A DNA stretch of 7,971 nucleotides. Origin: Acidobacteriota bacterium (GTDB lineage: Bacteria; Acidobacteriota; Thermoanaerobaculia; Thermoanaerobaculales; Thermoanaerobaculaceae). The notes beneath the pieces were generated by a model. The model was not told the origin of the DNA. It saw only the letters and a program-made list of their open reading frames with translations, and did no database searches. The DNA lies in assembly GCA_021782525.1 (NCBI GenBank), contig JAJXUY010000056.1, positions 1 through 7,971 of the forward strand, given 5' to 3'. Each line of letters starts with the position of its first letter. The first letter of the stretch is position 1. Positions 1 to 7,482 of the stretch are shown one piece after another. The translations under genes and the position numbers were made by a program.

Positions 1-129
1 GAGTCGATCCAACGCATGGCCGAGCTCGGGATGATGGCGTCGCCCGGCGTCGCGTTCGACGGCAAGGTCGTCATCTCGGGCCGCATCCCGAAGGCCGACG
101 AGGTTCGCGCCCTGTTGCACCTGGCGTGA
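1..129 (+). CDS. Thioredoxin-fold redox protein, C-terminal part
   Basis: The window opens inside this gene; 42 codons remain before a TGA at 127-129. The visible tail runs GMMASPGVAFDGKVVISGR and then a short helix, ADEVRALL. This matches the end of the small thioredoxin-like disulfide proteins (the MTH895/'redox-active disulfide protein 2' type, Thioredoxin_3). In that family a Ser/Thr-Pro precedes a beta strand carrying DGKVV and a final helix; the Pro at visible residue 15 would be the cis-proline facing the active site. The CxxC motif itself lies upstream of the window, so redox activity cannot be confirmed here. A 64-nt gap with a GC-rich hairpin separates it from the FmdE-like gene on the same strand. 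The fold assignment is fairly secure; the exact function is unknown. Confidence 0.75.
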   Translation, partial: ESIQRMAELGMMASPGVAFDGKVVISGRIPKADEVRALLHLA

Positions 130-146
130 GCTGGCCGCCGCCGCAC

Positions 147-180
147 CGCCGGCCGGGAGGGCTGCCGGCTCCGGCCGGCG
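147..180 (+). repeat. Intercistronic GC hairpin
   Basis: CGCCGGCCGG at 147-156 is perfectly complementary to CCGGCCGGCG at 171-180, giving a 10-bp all-GC stem with a 14-nt loop. It lies between the thioredoxin-like gene and the FmdE-like gene. No T-run follows, so it is not a classical intrinsic terminator. It could protect an mRNA 3' end, aid Rho-dependent termination, or simply reflect base composition. Confidence 0.5.
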
Positions 181-193
181 TCGAGGAGACCCG

Positions 194-667
194 ATGAAGA
201 TCGCACGCATCGTCACGCTGACGTCGTTCCTGGCCGCCGGGGCCGCGCTGGCACAGGCGCCGCTCGACACGGCCGCGCTCGCGGCCGCGCGCTTCGCGCC
301 GGCCGTGAAGGTGGTGGACACCGTCTCCTCGCTCGGGCCGCTCGCGACCGTGCCGCAGCCGGTCACCCTGGCCGATCTGGTGCGCTACCACGGCCACCCG
401 TGCGACGGCCTCGTGGTCGCGGCCGCCGGGATCGCGGCCGGTCTCGAGCGCCTGTTTCCCGGCGGGGTCGTGGATCGCACCGACCTGGTCGCGGCGGCCA
501 ACGCCTCGCCGTGCTACGGCGACGCCGCCGCGTACCTGACCGGCGCCCGCGCGCGCTACGGCACGCTGGTCGTCGACAGCAGCCTCGGCGACGTCTGGAT
601 CCTGCACCGCCGCTCCGACGGCGCCACGGTGCGGGTCAGCCTGCGGCCGGGGATCAAGCCGGCCTAG
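194..667 (+). CDS. Exported FmdE-like protein, truncated by an in-frame TAG
   Basis: The 157-residue product starts at an ATG placed 5 nt after GAGGAG (183-188), a good ribosome binding site. Residues 1-20 form a signal peptide (basic MKIAR, hydrophobic core, likely cut after ALA), so the protein should be exported. Residues 58-150 resemble the FmdE domain (named for formylmethanofuran dehydrogenase subunit E). This shows in YHGHPCDG at 65-72 with the family's HGHxCxG metal-ligand motif, a second cysteine in ASPCYGDAAAYLTGA (Cys107), and YGTLVV then VRVSLRPG. Members outside methanogens are often exported metal-binding proteins of unknown role. Because this one has a signal peptide and no methanofuran genes nearby, a part in formylmethanofuran chemistry is unlikely. 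The TAG at 665-667 ends the frame just where the conserved core finishes. The next 72 codons continue in frame and look like the missing FmdE C-terminal part (see 668-886). The gene is probably a nonsense-interrupted version of a protein of about 230 residues, unless the stop is a sequencing error or is read through. Confidence 0.75.
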   Translation: MKIARIVTLTSFLAAGAALAQAPLDTAALAAARFAPAVKVVDTVSSLGPLATVPQPVTLADLVRYHGHPCDGLVVAAAGIAAGLERLFPGGVVDRTDLVAAANASPCYGDAAAYLTGARARYGTLVVDSSLGDVWILHRRSDGATVRVSLRPGIKPA

Positions 668-848
668 CTGCCCGGGCTCGAGGGCGAGCTGCGCTCGCGC
701 GGCTGCGACCGGCCGCTGATGGCGCGCGTCGCGGCGCTGCAGGACGAGCTGATCCGCCGCGTGCTGGCAACCGACCCGGCCGCCGTCTTCGAGATCGCGG
801 CGCTCCCCGCGTTCCCCTACCCGGTCGCCGCCCCGCGCGCCGACACGC

Positions 849-2588
<1,740 letters not shown>

Positions 2589-2607
2589 GCGATCACGGCC
2601 GGGTTCG

Positions 2608-2637
2608 TTGACACCCTCCCTCGCTTCCGGATAGACT
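2608..2637 (+). promoter_or_regulatory. Sigma70-type promoter of tRNA-Cys
   Basis: TTGACA at 2608-2613 is a perfect -35 and TAGACT at 2632-2637 a good -10, with an 18-nt spacer. The predicted start near 2644 leaves only about 3 nt before the mature tRNA 5' end at 2647. The box lies just after the aldo/keto reductase stop. Confidence 0.85.
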
Positions 2638-2646
2638 TTCGGGCGC

Positions 2647-2721
2647 GGTGACGTAGCCAAGTGGTAAGGCAGGGGCCTGCAAAGCCCTCATTCGGCGGTT
2701 CGACTCCGCCCGTCACCTCCA
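2647..2721 (+). tRNA. tRNA-Cys (anticodon GCA)
   Basis: A full cloverleaf can be drawn. The acceptor stem is GGTGACG/CGTCACC (2647-2653 with 2711-2717). The D arm is GCC/GGC with the GG pair in its loop. The anticodon stem is 2672-2676 with 2684-2688, around the loop CTGCAAA, and carries anticodon GCA at 2679-2681. The T arm is GGCGG/CCGCC with loop TTCGACT. Discriminator T2718 is followed by an encoded CCA (2719-2721). The discriminator base (U in RNA) and the GTAGCCAAGTGGTAAGGCAG core are characteristic of bacterial tRNA-Cys. No duplicated tRNA 3' end is seen in the window, so there is no sign that it serves as an integration site. Confidence 0.97.
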
Positions 2722-2736
2722 CCCGTGTTCACCTGT

Positions 2737-2804
2737 CCCCTCGCGGCCCGCGGCGGGCCGGCCCGCCGCGGCTCCGACCGGCCGAGGTTGCGGCGCGCGA
2801 GGGG
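2737..2804 (+). repeat. Nested inverted repeats in tRNA-to-gene gap
   Basis: An outer stem pairs CCCCTCGCG (2737-2745) with CGCGAGGGG (2796-2804). Inside it, 2748-2771 is a perfect 24-bp palindrome (arm CCGCGGCGGGCC). The remainder, around GACCGGCCGAGG, can form a further small hairpin. The structure lies 16 nt after the tRNA and 56 nt before the metal-binding protein gene. It could be the tRNA 3' processing or termination region, or a folded 5' leader of the downstream mRNA. No known riboswitch class is recognised, and there is no T-run. Confidence 0.5.
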
Positions 2805-2859
2805 TGTCGAGGACGCAGCGATCACCAACGGCAGCACGGACAAACCCAAGGAGACACAC

Positions 2860-3315
2860 ATGAAGCGCACCTGGCTGTTCCTGATCCTGGCCGCCGTCGT
2901 GGCCGCGCCGGCGCTCGCCGCCGACGCCCCGGCCCACGCCGCCGGTTGCTGCCTGAAGACCGCAGGCGCCCAGCACACGGTCGCCAACCTCGACAACGGC
3001 GTCCGCATCACGATCACCGCGACCGACCCCAAGGTGGTCGCGATGATCAAGGACGAGACCGGCTCGTGCCCGAAGCCGGGCTGCGTCAAGGACTGTCCGA
3101 TGCAGGCCAAGGGCGTGACCCGCACGGTCGAGAAGACCGACACCGGCGTCGTGATCACGGCGACCGCGACCGACCCGGCGCTCGTCAAGGCGCTGCAGGA
3201 GCACGCCGCGACGATGTGGGCCAAGGCGTGCCCGCACCGGGCGGGGATGGGCGCCCACGGCAAGGCGATGGGCAAGTGCCCGTACGCCAAGGGCGGCGCC
3301 ACCTCGCAGCCGTAG
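2860..3315 (+). CDS. Secreted Cys/His/Met-rich protein with duplicated module
   Basis: This 151-residue protein starts at an ATG 6 nt after a strong AAGGAG (2848-2853). Residues 1-20 are a signal peptide (MKRTWLFLILAAVVAAPALA) with likely cleavage after ALA, so it acts outside the cytoplasm. The mature part has two copies of one unit, at about 39-68 and 88-117. They share the pattern TV..(D/T)(N/T)GV.IT.TATDP..V...., and the two copies align without gaps. Each is followed by a cysteine-rich stretch: C70-PKPG-C75-VKD-C79 after the first, and C124-PH with C140-PY after the second. An extra Cys-Cys pair (30-31) lies near the mature N-terminus. Seven cysteines with several His and Met suggest binding of a soft metal such as copper, or a heme- or disulfide-rich protein; that is inference. 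I do not recognise a named family. It lies between a folded leader and a terminator-like hairpin, so it is probably monocistronic. Confidence 0.85.
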   Translation: MKRTWLFLILAAVVAAPALAADAPAHAAGCCLKTAGAQHTVANLDNGVRITITATDPKVVAMIKDETGSCPKPGCVKDCPMQAKGVTRTVEKTDTGVVITATATDPALVKALQEHAATMWAKACPHRAGMGAHGKAMGKCPYAKGGATSQP

Positions 3316-3338
3316 GCCCTGCGTCTCAGGCAAGGTGT

Positions 3339-3367
3339 GGCCCGCGGCCAACCGCCGCGGGCCGTTT
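3339..3367 (+). terminator. Terminator-like hairpin after the metal-binding protein
   Basis: GGCCCGCGGC (3339-3348) pairs perfectly with GCCGCGGGCC (3354-3363), giving a 10-bp stem with a 5-nt loop. A short GTTT follows at 3364-3367. It lies 23 nt after the TAG of the secreted protein gene. The T-run is short, so termination may be partial or helped by Rho. Confidence 0.6.
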
Positions 3368-3414
3368 CGTGCCCGCAGCGACGGTCTCGGCGGCGCCGCG
3401 GGCACGGACGCCGC

Positions 3415-3420
3415 TACAAT
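3415..3420 (+). promoter_or_regulatory. -10 box of the DUF502-nth unit, leaderless type
   Basis: TACAAT matches the -10 consensus in 5 of 6 bases and ends 9 nt before the ATG at 3430. No Shine-Dalgarno and no clear -35 are present. This fits a leaderless or near-leaderless transcript starting at the DUF502 gene. Confidence 0.5.
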
Positions 3421-3429
3421 GGCGTCGCG

Positions 3430-4134
3430 ATGGACACGACCCCGACGGATTCCGGCCCGATGGGGCTGCCGCTCGACGCCCAGGAGACCGGCAAGAAGTT
3501 GACGTTCTTCGGCTACCTGCGCGCCCGCTTCGTCACCGGGCTGTTCGTCTCGTTCCCCCTCGTGGTGACGCTGTTCTTCGGCCGCTTCGTCTTCGACCTG
3601 ATCGATCGCTGGGCCGACCCGATCAGCCAGCAGCTCTTTCGCCGGCCGGTGCCCGGCTTCGGGGCCGCGGTGTTCGTCGTCGGCGTGTTCCTCCTCGGCG
3701 TCCTCGCCCACAACGTGATCGGCCGCCGCGTGCTGCAGTTCGGCGAGCGGCTGTTCGCTCGCATCCCGGTGTTGCGCGCGGTCTACACCGGCACCCGCGA
3801 GGTGACGCGCGCGTTCGCCGGCAACCGCACCAAGAGCTTCCGCCGCGTCGTGCTGGTGCCGTTCCCGAACGAGAACGTCTGGGCGGTCGCGTTTGCGACG
3901 GCCGAGTTCGAGGAGACCACGCCGGACGGGCCGCGGCGGCAGATCGCGGTGTTCATGCCGACGACGCCGAACCCGACGACCGGCTTCTTCCTCGTCTACC
4001 CGGAGGCCGCGGTCAAGGCCACCGACATGTCGGTCGAGGAGGCGATCCGCATGGTGATCTCCGGCGGCCTCGTGAGCGCCGGCCAGGGGCGCGTGTTCCC
4101 GCCCCCGCCGGCAGCGCGGGACGCGGCGCCGTGA
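3430..4134 (+). CDS. DUF502 family inner-membrane protein
   Basis: This 234-residue protein belongs to DUF502, a bacterial membrane family also found in plant COV (continuous vascular ring) proteins, with no settled biochemical role in bacteria. Two membrane segments are visible, at about 33-58 (FVTGLFVSFPLVVTLFFGRF) and 78-96 (GAAVFVVGVFLLGVLAHNVI). They are followed by a soluble domain with the family landmarks RIPVLRAVYTGTREV (111-125), VFMPTTPNPTTGFFLVY (174-190) and DMSVEEAIRMVISGG (199-213). The ATG at 3430 is chosen because it directly precedes family-like sequence and follows the TACAAT box. The frame is open upstream to an in-frame GTG at 3337, but that stretch is Arg-rich and overlaps the terminator hairpin. 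Its TGA overlaps the GTG of nth by 4 bp, so the two are co-translated. Confidence 0.92.
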   Translation: MDTTPTDSGPMGLPLDAQETGKKLTFFGYLRARFVTGLFVSFPLVVTLFFGRFVFDLIDRWADPISQQLFRRPVPGFGAAVFVVGVFLLGVLAHNVIGRRVLQFGERLFARIPVLRAVYTGTREVTRAFAGNRTKSFRRVVLVPFPNENVWAVAFATAEFEETTPDGPRRQIAVFMPTTPNPTTGFFLVYPEAAVKATDMSVEEAIRMVISGGLVSAGQGRVFPPPPAARDAAP

Positions 4135-4781
4135 GCCGCGTCAAGGCCGAGGCCGGGGCGAAGCGCGTCGCCGCGGTCGCCGCGGCGCTGGCGGCGGCGT
4201 ACTCCGACGCGACGTGCGAGCTCGACTTCGCCGACCCCTACCAGCTGCTGGTGGCCACGATCCTCTCCGCGCAGTGCACCGACGCGCGGGTCAACACCGT
4301 GACGCCGGCGCTGTTCACGCGCTTCCCCCGAGCCCGCGCGCTCGCGGAGGCGGCACCCGAGGAGCTCGAGGCGCTGATCCGCCCGACCGGCTTCTTCCGC
4401 TCCAAGGCGAAGGCGCTGCTCGGGATGGCGCGGGCCGTGGTCGAGCGCCACGGCGGTGAGGTCCCGGCGACGATGGACGACCTGACGCGGCTCCCAGGCG
4501 TCGGGCGCAAGACGGCCAACGTCGTCCTCGGCACCGCGTTCGGGATGGCCACCGGCGTCGTGGTCGACACCCACGTCGCGCGCCTCGCGGGACGGCTCGG
4601 GCTCTCGGCCGAGAGCGACCCGGAGAAGATCGAGCGCGACCTCATGGGCCTCTTCCCCTCCGCCGACTGGGTCGCGCTCGGGCATCGCCTGATCCTGCAC
4701 GGGCGGCGCGTCTGCCGCGCGCGCAAGCCGGCGTGCGACGGCTGCCCGCTCGCGGCGGTGTGTCCCCGCATCGGCGTCTGA
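4131..4781 (+). CDS. nth: Endonuclease III (DNA glycosylase/AP lyase)
   Basis: This 216-residue enzyme removes oxidised pyrimidines from DNA and cleaves the abasic site, the first step of base-excision repair. LSAQCTD (46-52) is the conserved lesion-pocket segment. The helix-hairpin-helix [14 protein letters not shown] (121-134) contains catalytic Lys127, and Asp146 in VVDTHVAR is the catalytic aspartate. The C-terminal 4Fe-4S loop has Cys195, Cys202, Cys205 and Cys211 in the canonical C-x6-C-x2-C-x5-C spacing. Length matches the Escherichia coli enzyme (about 211). The GTG at 4131 is chosen because it overlaps the DUF502 stop as GTGA, giving translational coupling, and yields the expected short N-terminus. 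No separate promoter or Shine-Dalgarno is evident. Confidence 0.97.
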   Translation: MSRVKAEAGAKRVAAVAAALAAAYSDATCELDFADPYQLLVATILSAQCTDARVNTVTPALFTRFPRARALAEAAPEELEALIRPTGFFRSKAKALLGMARAVVERHGGEVPATMDDLTRLPGVGRKTANVVLGTAFGMATGVVVDTHVARLAGRLGLSAESDPEKIERDLMGLFPSADWVALGHRLILHGRRVCRARKPACDGCPLAAVCPRIGV

Positions 4782-4807
4782 CGCTGGCGGCGCGCGGCGC
4801 GGCGTGG

Positions 4808-4813
4808 TATACC
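4808..4813 (+). promoter_or_regulatory. -10-like box of tdk, leaderless type
   Basis: TATACC, within the palindrome GGTATACC (4806-4813), ends 6 nt before the tdk ATG at 4820. A CTGGCG 18 nt upstream is a poor -35. There is no Shine-Dalgarno in the 38-nt gap after nth, so transcription from this box would start on or next to the ATG. Confidence 0.4.
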
Positions 4814-4819
4814 CCTCGC

Positions 4820-5422
4820 ATGCAGCCACGCAACCCGTGGGGCGGCGGGATCGAGGTGATCACCGGCAGCATGTTCTCGGGAAAGTCCGAGGAGCTGATC
4901 CGCCGCCTGCGGCGGGCGATCATCGCCCGCCAGCGTATCCAGGTCTTCAAGCAGGGTCTCGACGACCGCTACGCCGCGGGCCAGGTCGTGTCGCACTCCA
5001 GGTGGCGGCTGGAGGCGGAGCGCGTCGCCAAGGCCGCGGAGATCCTCGACCTGGTGGACCCCCGCACCGAGGTCGTCGGGATCGACGAGGCGCAGTTCTT
5101 CGACGCCGACCTGGTGCGCGTCGCCGGGCACCTCGCCGACCTGGGCAAACGGGTCATCGTCGCCGGCCTCGACATGGACTTCCGCGGACAGCCGTTCGGG
5201 CCGATGCCGGAGCTGCTCGCGGTGGCCGAGGACGTCGAGAAGGTGCACGCGATCTGCGCCCGTTGCGGCGCGCCCGCGTCGTACACGCAGCGGCTGTCCC
5301 AGGCGCAGGAGCAGGTCGTCGTGGGCGCCGCCGACATCTACGAGGCGCGCTGCCGCCGCTGCTTCGATCCCGGCGGCCCCGGCGCCGCGCCCGAGCTGTA
5401 CCCGCCCGAAGAGGGCGAGTGA
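4820..5422 (+). CDS. tdk: Thymidine kinase, type II
   Basis: This 200-residue cytoplasmic enzyme phosphorylates thymidine with ATP in the pyrimidine salvage pathway. The P-loop is [11 protein letters not shown] (16-26). The Walker B/base segment is GIDEAQFF (87-94), with Glu90 the likely catalytic base. [14 protein letters not shown] (116-129) is the family's conserved stretch leading to the lasso domain. Four zinc ligands are visible: Cys146 and Cys149 (CARCG), and Cys178 and Cys181 (CRRCF). [14 protein letters not shown] carries the conserved Tyr that contacts the thymidine base. Length is normal. The start ATG gives a typical N-terminus; the frame is open upstream into the end of nth but has no family similarity there. 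The C-terminal 20 residues are acidic and proline-rich. Confidence 0.96.
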   Translation: MQPRNPWGGGIEVITGSMFSGKSEELIRRLRRAIIARQRIQVFKQGLDDRYAAGQVVSHSRWRLEAERVAKAAEILDLVDPRTEVVGIDEAQFFDADLVRVAGHLADLGKRVIVAGLDMDFRGQPFGPMPELLAVAEDVEKVHAICARCGAPASYTQRLSQAQEQVVVGAADIYEARCRRCFDPGGPGAAPELYPPEEGE

Positions 5423-5439
5423 CGAACTAGAGCCGTCAC

Positions 5440-5537
5440 AGGGAAAAGGGAAAAGGGGAAAGGGCAAAAGGAAGACGAGACCGAGACCGGTTGTGTCTTG
5501 GTCTTCCCTTTACCCTCTTCCCTTTTCCCTCTTTCCT
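5440..5537 (+). repeat. Purine/pyrimidine palindrome with G-quadruplex motifs on both strands
   Basis: The left arm 5440-5476 is almost entirely purine and the right arm 5501-5537 almost entirely pyrimidine. Compared as reverse complements they agree at 31 of 37 positions, with no gaps; two of the six mismatches are G-U wobbles in RNA. The 24-nt centre (5477-5500) holds GAGACC repeats that can pair partly with GTCTTGG. On the plus strand, 5441-5464 has four G-runs of 3-4 separated by loops of 4, 4 and 3. On the minus strand, 5529-5506 has four GGG runs separated by loops of 4. Both are canonical quadruplex motifs. The element stands out as a low-GC island in GC-rich DNA between tdk and the glycosyltransferase gene. 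No transposase or target-site duplication is seen. It may be a dispersed intergenic repeat or a folded tdk 3' end. Confidence 0.8.
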
Positions 5538-5593
5538 ATTTCTGCCGACTCCTCACTATTCACTTTCGCCCGGCGCCGACCCGCGGATCGTGG

Positions 5594-5599
5594 CACTAT
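5594..5599 (+). promoter_or_regulatory. Weak -10-like box of the glycosyltransferase gene
   Basis: CACTAT (3 of 6 consensus positions, including the A at -11 and the final T) ends 8 nt before the ATG at 5608. There is no good -35. It is proposed only because it repeats the position seen at other starts in the window. Confidence 0.3.
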
Positions 5600-5607
5600 G
5601 GGCCGCG

Positions 5608-7422
5608 ATGCTCGAGGTCGTCGCTCGTGCCGCGGCCGACGGCGCGCTCGCGCTGGCGCTGTTCGCCGCGTGCCTGCTGATCGGGTTCCGGCTGCTCCCC
5701 CGCCGCGTGCGGGCCCGCGCCCGCCTCGGCGTGCCGGTCGCCCTCTCGCTCGGCCTCTCGGCCGTCGGCCTCGCCGCCTGGCTCGCCGGCCTGCTTGCCG
5801 GCACGGGCGCCGTCCTGCCGCTGCTGGCCGTCCTGTTCGCCGCCGCAATGACCTCGGCGCGCGAGTGCGCGGCCGCGTGCCGACGCTGGGCGAGGGCGGG
5901 GTGGCTCGTCCTGCGCACCAACGTGTGGCTCGCGCTCCCCCTCCTCCTGGCGCTCGCCGCGCTCGTCCCGCAATTGCTCCTCCCCGTCACCGACTCCGAC
6001 GGCATCCGCTACCACCTCGCGCTGCCGAAGCTGTACCTGATGACCGGCCGCGTCGCCTACCTGCCGTTCGAGTACCACAGCGCGCTGCCGCAGCTCCCCG
6101 AGATGCTCGATCTGGTGACCCTCGAGCTGGGCCGGCCGGAGACCGCCAAGTTCGCGCATGCGCTGGCGTTCCTGGCGGCGCTCGCGACCCTGGCGGCAGC
6201 CGTCCACCGGTCGCGGGCGACGCGGTCGGGCGCGCTGTTCGCGGCGCTCGCCTTCGCCGCCACCCCAGCCGCGCTCACCGTCGCGCCCGCCGCCTTCATC
6301 GACCACTTCGCGGTGCTGCACGGCGCCGTCGCCCTCCTCGCGGCCGCGGCGAACGCTCCGGCTGCGCTGGTGGGCATCGCGCTCGGCGGCGCCCTCGGGA
6401 GCAAGCTGACCGTCGCGCCGTTCGCCGCCGGCCTGGCGCTCGCGGTGATCCTCCGCGCCGGGAAGCGGCGGGCGTGGCGCGCCGCCGCCGGGCTCGCGCT
6501 CCCCGTGATTGCGATCCTCGGGCCGTTCGCGCTCCGCAGCACGCTCGCCACCGGTGACCCGTTCTTCCCGGTCGGCCGGACGCTGCTCGGGCTGCCGGTG
6601 GCCGGCGCCAGCGCCGCGACGCTCGGCTTCGCCACCTCCTACCACGCGCGGGCGCCGGGGTTCCTCGGTATCCGCTGGGGCCTCGCGCAGGGGGCGAGCG
6701 ACGTCAGCGAGCTGGCCGGGTGGCACAACCTGCTGGCGCTGTTCGCGCTCGCGCTTGCCGTCGTCGATCGCCGCGCGCGGCCGTTCGCGTTCCCGGTCGC
6801 CGCGACGCTGGCAGTCGGACTTTGGTTCCGCCCGCCGACCAGGTACCTGCTGCCGATGTTCCTCGCTCTCGCCGGCCTGGCCGGTCTCGCCGTCGCCGCG
6901 ACGCGGCGGCGCTTCCTCCTCTGGCTCGCCGCCGTTCCGGTCCTTGCCTCGCTCGTCACCGGGGTCGCGTTCCTCCTCACGTTCCAGCGGCCGTTCGACC
7001 TCATCCGCGGCCGGGTCGGCCGCAACGCGTTCCTCGCCCGCGCGGTGCCCGGCTGGCGCGCGGCGCAGCTCGTCAACGCCCAGCCTGCGGGCGGTACCGT
7101 CATGGCGCTCGACTTCCCGGCGCCGCTCTACTTCGATCGGCCGTGGATCTGCGAGGGCGTCATGGGCACGCCGCCGCTGCAGGAGTGGGTCGCGCGCGCC
7201 CGGGACGGCAGCGAGGTGCTGCGCGAGCTCGAGCGGCGCGACGTCCGCTATCTCGTCGTCACCCCCGGCTACGGCGGCGGCACGCCGGCGTCGCTCCTCC
7301 CGCTCGCGTCCACCCGCGCCGAGCTGCGGCGCGTCCTCACCCTGCGCGCGGCGCTAACCCGCATCGGCACCGCCGACGGCGTCGACGTCTACGCCGTCCC
7401 GGCGCCGCGCGGGAGCCGGTGA
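5608..7422 (+). CDS. GT-C type integral membrane glycosyltransferase, probable
   Basis: This 605-residue protein has about ten or more hydrophobic membrane segments, from residue 10 to about 465, and a soluble C-terminal domain of roughly 130 residues. After the third or fourth segment the loop VTDSDGIRYHLALPKLYLM (about 127-145) carries acidic residues Asp129 and Asp131. It continues into HSALPQLPEMLDLVTLELG. This is the arrangement of the first extracytoplasmic loop of PMT/ArnT/GT39-like GT-C enzymes, where an Asp is the catalytic base and a polyprenyl-phosphate sugar is the donor. The C-terminal part (VPGWRAAQLVNAQPAGGTVMAL onward) resembles the extracytoplasmic domain of such proteins. 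Acceptor and sugar are unknown. The ATG at 5608 is chosen because upstream codons read into the pyrimidine-rich repeat; an in-frame GTG at 5590 would add 6 residues. There is no glycan cluster around it. Confidence 0.75.
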   Translation: MLEVVARAAADGALALALFAACLLIGFRLLPRRVRARARLGVPVALSLGLSAVGLAAWLAGLLAGTGAVLPLLAVLFAAAMTSARECAAACRRWARAGWLVLRTNVWLALPLLLALAALVPQLLLPVTDSDGIRYHLALPKLYLMTGRVAYLPFEYHSALPQLPEMLDLVTLELGRPETAKFAHALAFLAALATLAAAVHRSRATRSGALFAALAFAATPAALTVAPAAFIDHFAVLHGAVALLAAAANAPAALVGIALGGALGSKLTVAPFAAGLALAVILRAGKRRAWRAAAGLALPVIAILGPFALRSTLATGDPFFPVGRTLLGLPVAGASAATLGFATSYHARAPGFLGIRWGLAQGASDVSELAGWHNLLALFALALAVVDRRARPFAFPVAATLAVGLWFRPPTRYLLPMFLALAGLAGLAVAATRRRFLLWLAAVPVLASLVTGVAFLLTFQRPFDLIRGRVGRNAFLARAVPGWRAAQLVNAQPAGGTVMALDFPAPLYFDRPWICEGVMGTPPLQEWVARARDGSEVLRELERRDVRYLVVTPGYGGGTPASLLPLASTRAELRRVLTLRAALTRIGTADGVDVYAVPAPRGSR

Positions 7423-7446
7423 CGGCCGCGGCGCCGCCCCTTCCCC

Positions 7447-7476
7447 TTGACGCTGCGACTCGCGCGGCGCTGTAAT
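7447..7476 (+). promoter_or_regulatory. Strong promoter for a leaderless transcript
   Basis: TTGACG (7447-7452, 5 of 6 to the -35 consensus) and TGTAAT (7471-7476, 5 of 6 to the -10) are 18 nt apart. A start 7 nt after the -10 falls on G7483, the first base of the GTG start codon. No Shine-Dalgarno lies between. It should drive the small subunit and the GMC oxidoreductase together. Confidence 0.75.
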
Positions 7477-7482
7477 GGCGCG

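Noticed and set aside
2647..2721. tRNA-Cys as an integration site of a mobile element
   Set aside because: No integrase gene and no second copy of the tRNA 3' end are present in the window.
3316..3429. Open frame joining the secreted protein to DUF502 after its TAG
   Set aside because: The intervening peptide is Arg-rich and overlaps a terminator-like hairpin. Both proteins are complete without it, so a readthrough fusion is unlikely.
2713..3711. Long minus-strand frames over the secreted protein and DUF502
   Set aside because: These are mirror frames of real genes, with repetitive basic/acidic composition and no recognisable domain.
2661..4130. Open frame leading into nth
   Set aside because: It crosses the tRNA, the secreted protein and DUF502 in the wrong frame and is Arg/Gly/Pro-rich without motifs.
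5440..5537. Palindrome as a CRISPR repeat or an ordinary intrinsic terminator
   Set aside because: There is no regular repeat-spacer array. As a terminator the stem is far too long and lacks a compact GC stem followed by a T-run.
5491..5607. Extension of the glycosyltransferase N-terminus into the pyrimidine tract
   Set aside because: The Phe/Pro/Leu-rich peptide comes from the right arm of the palindrome, and the hydrophobic family-like sequence begins at the ATG at 5608.
5596..6726. Long minus-strand frame opposite the glycosyltransferase
   Set aside because: The peptide is a Gly/Arg/Glu/Gln-rich shadow of a hydrophobic membrane gene and shows no motif.
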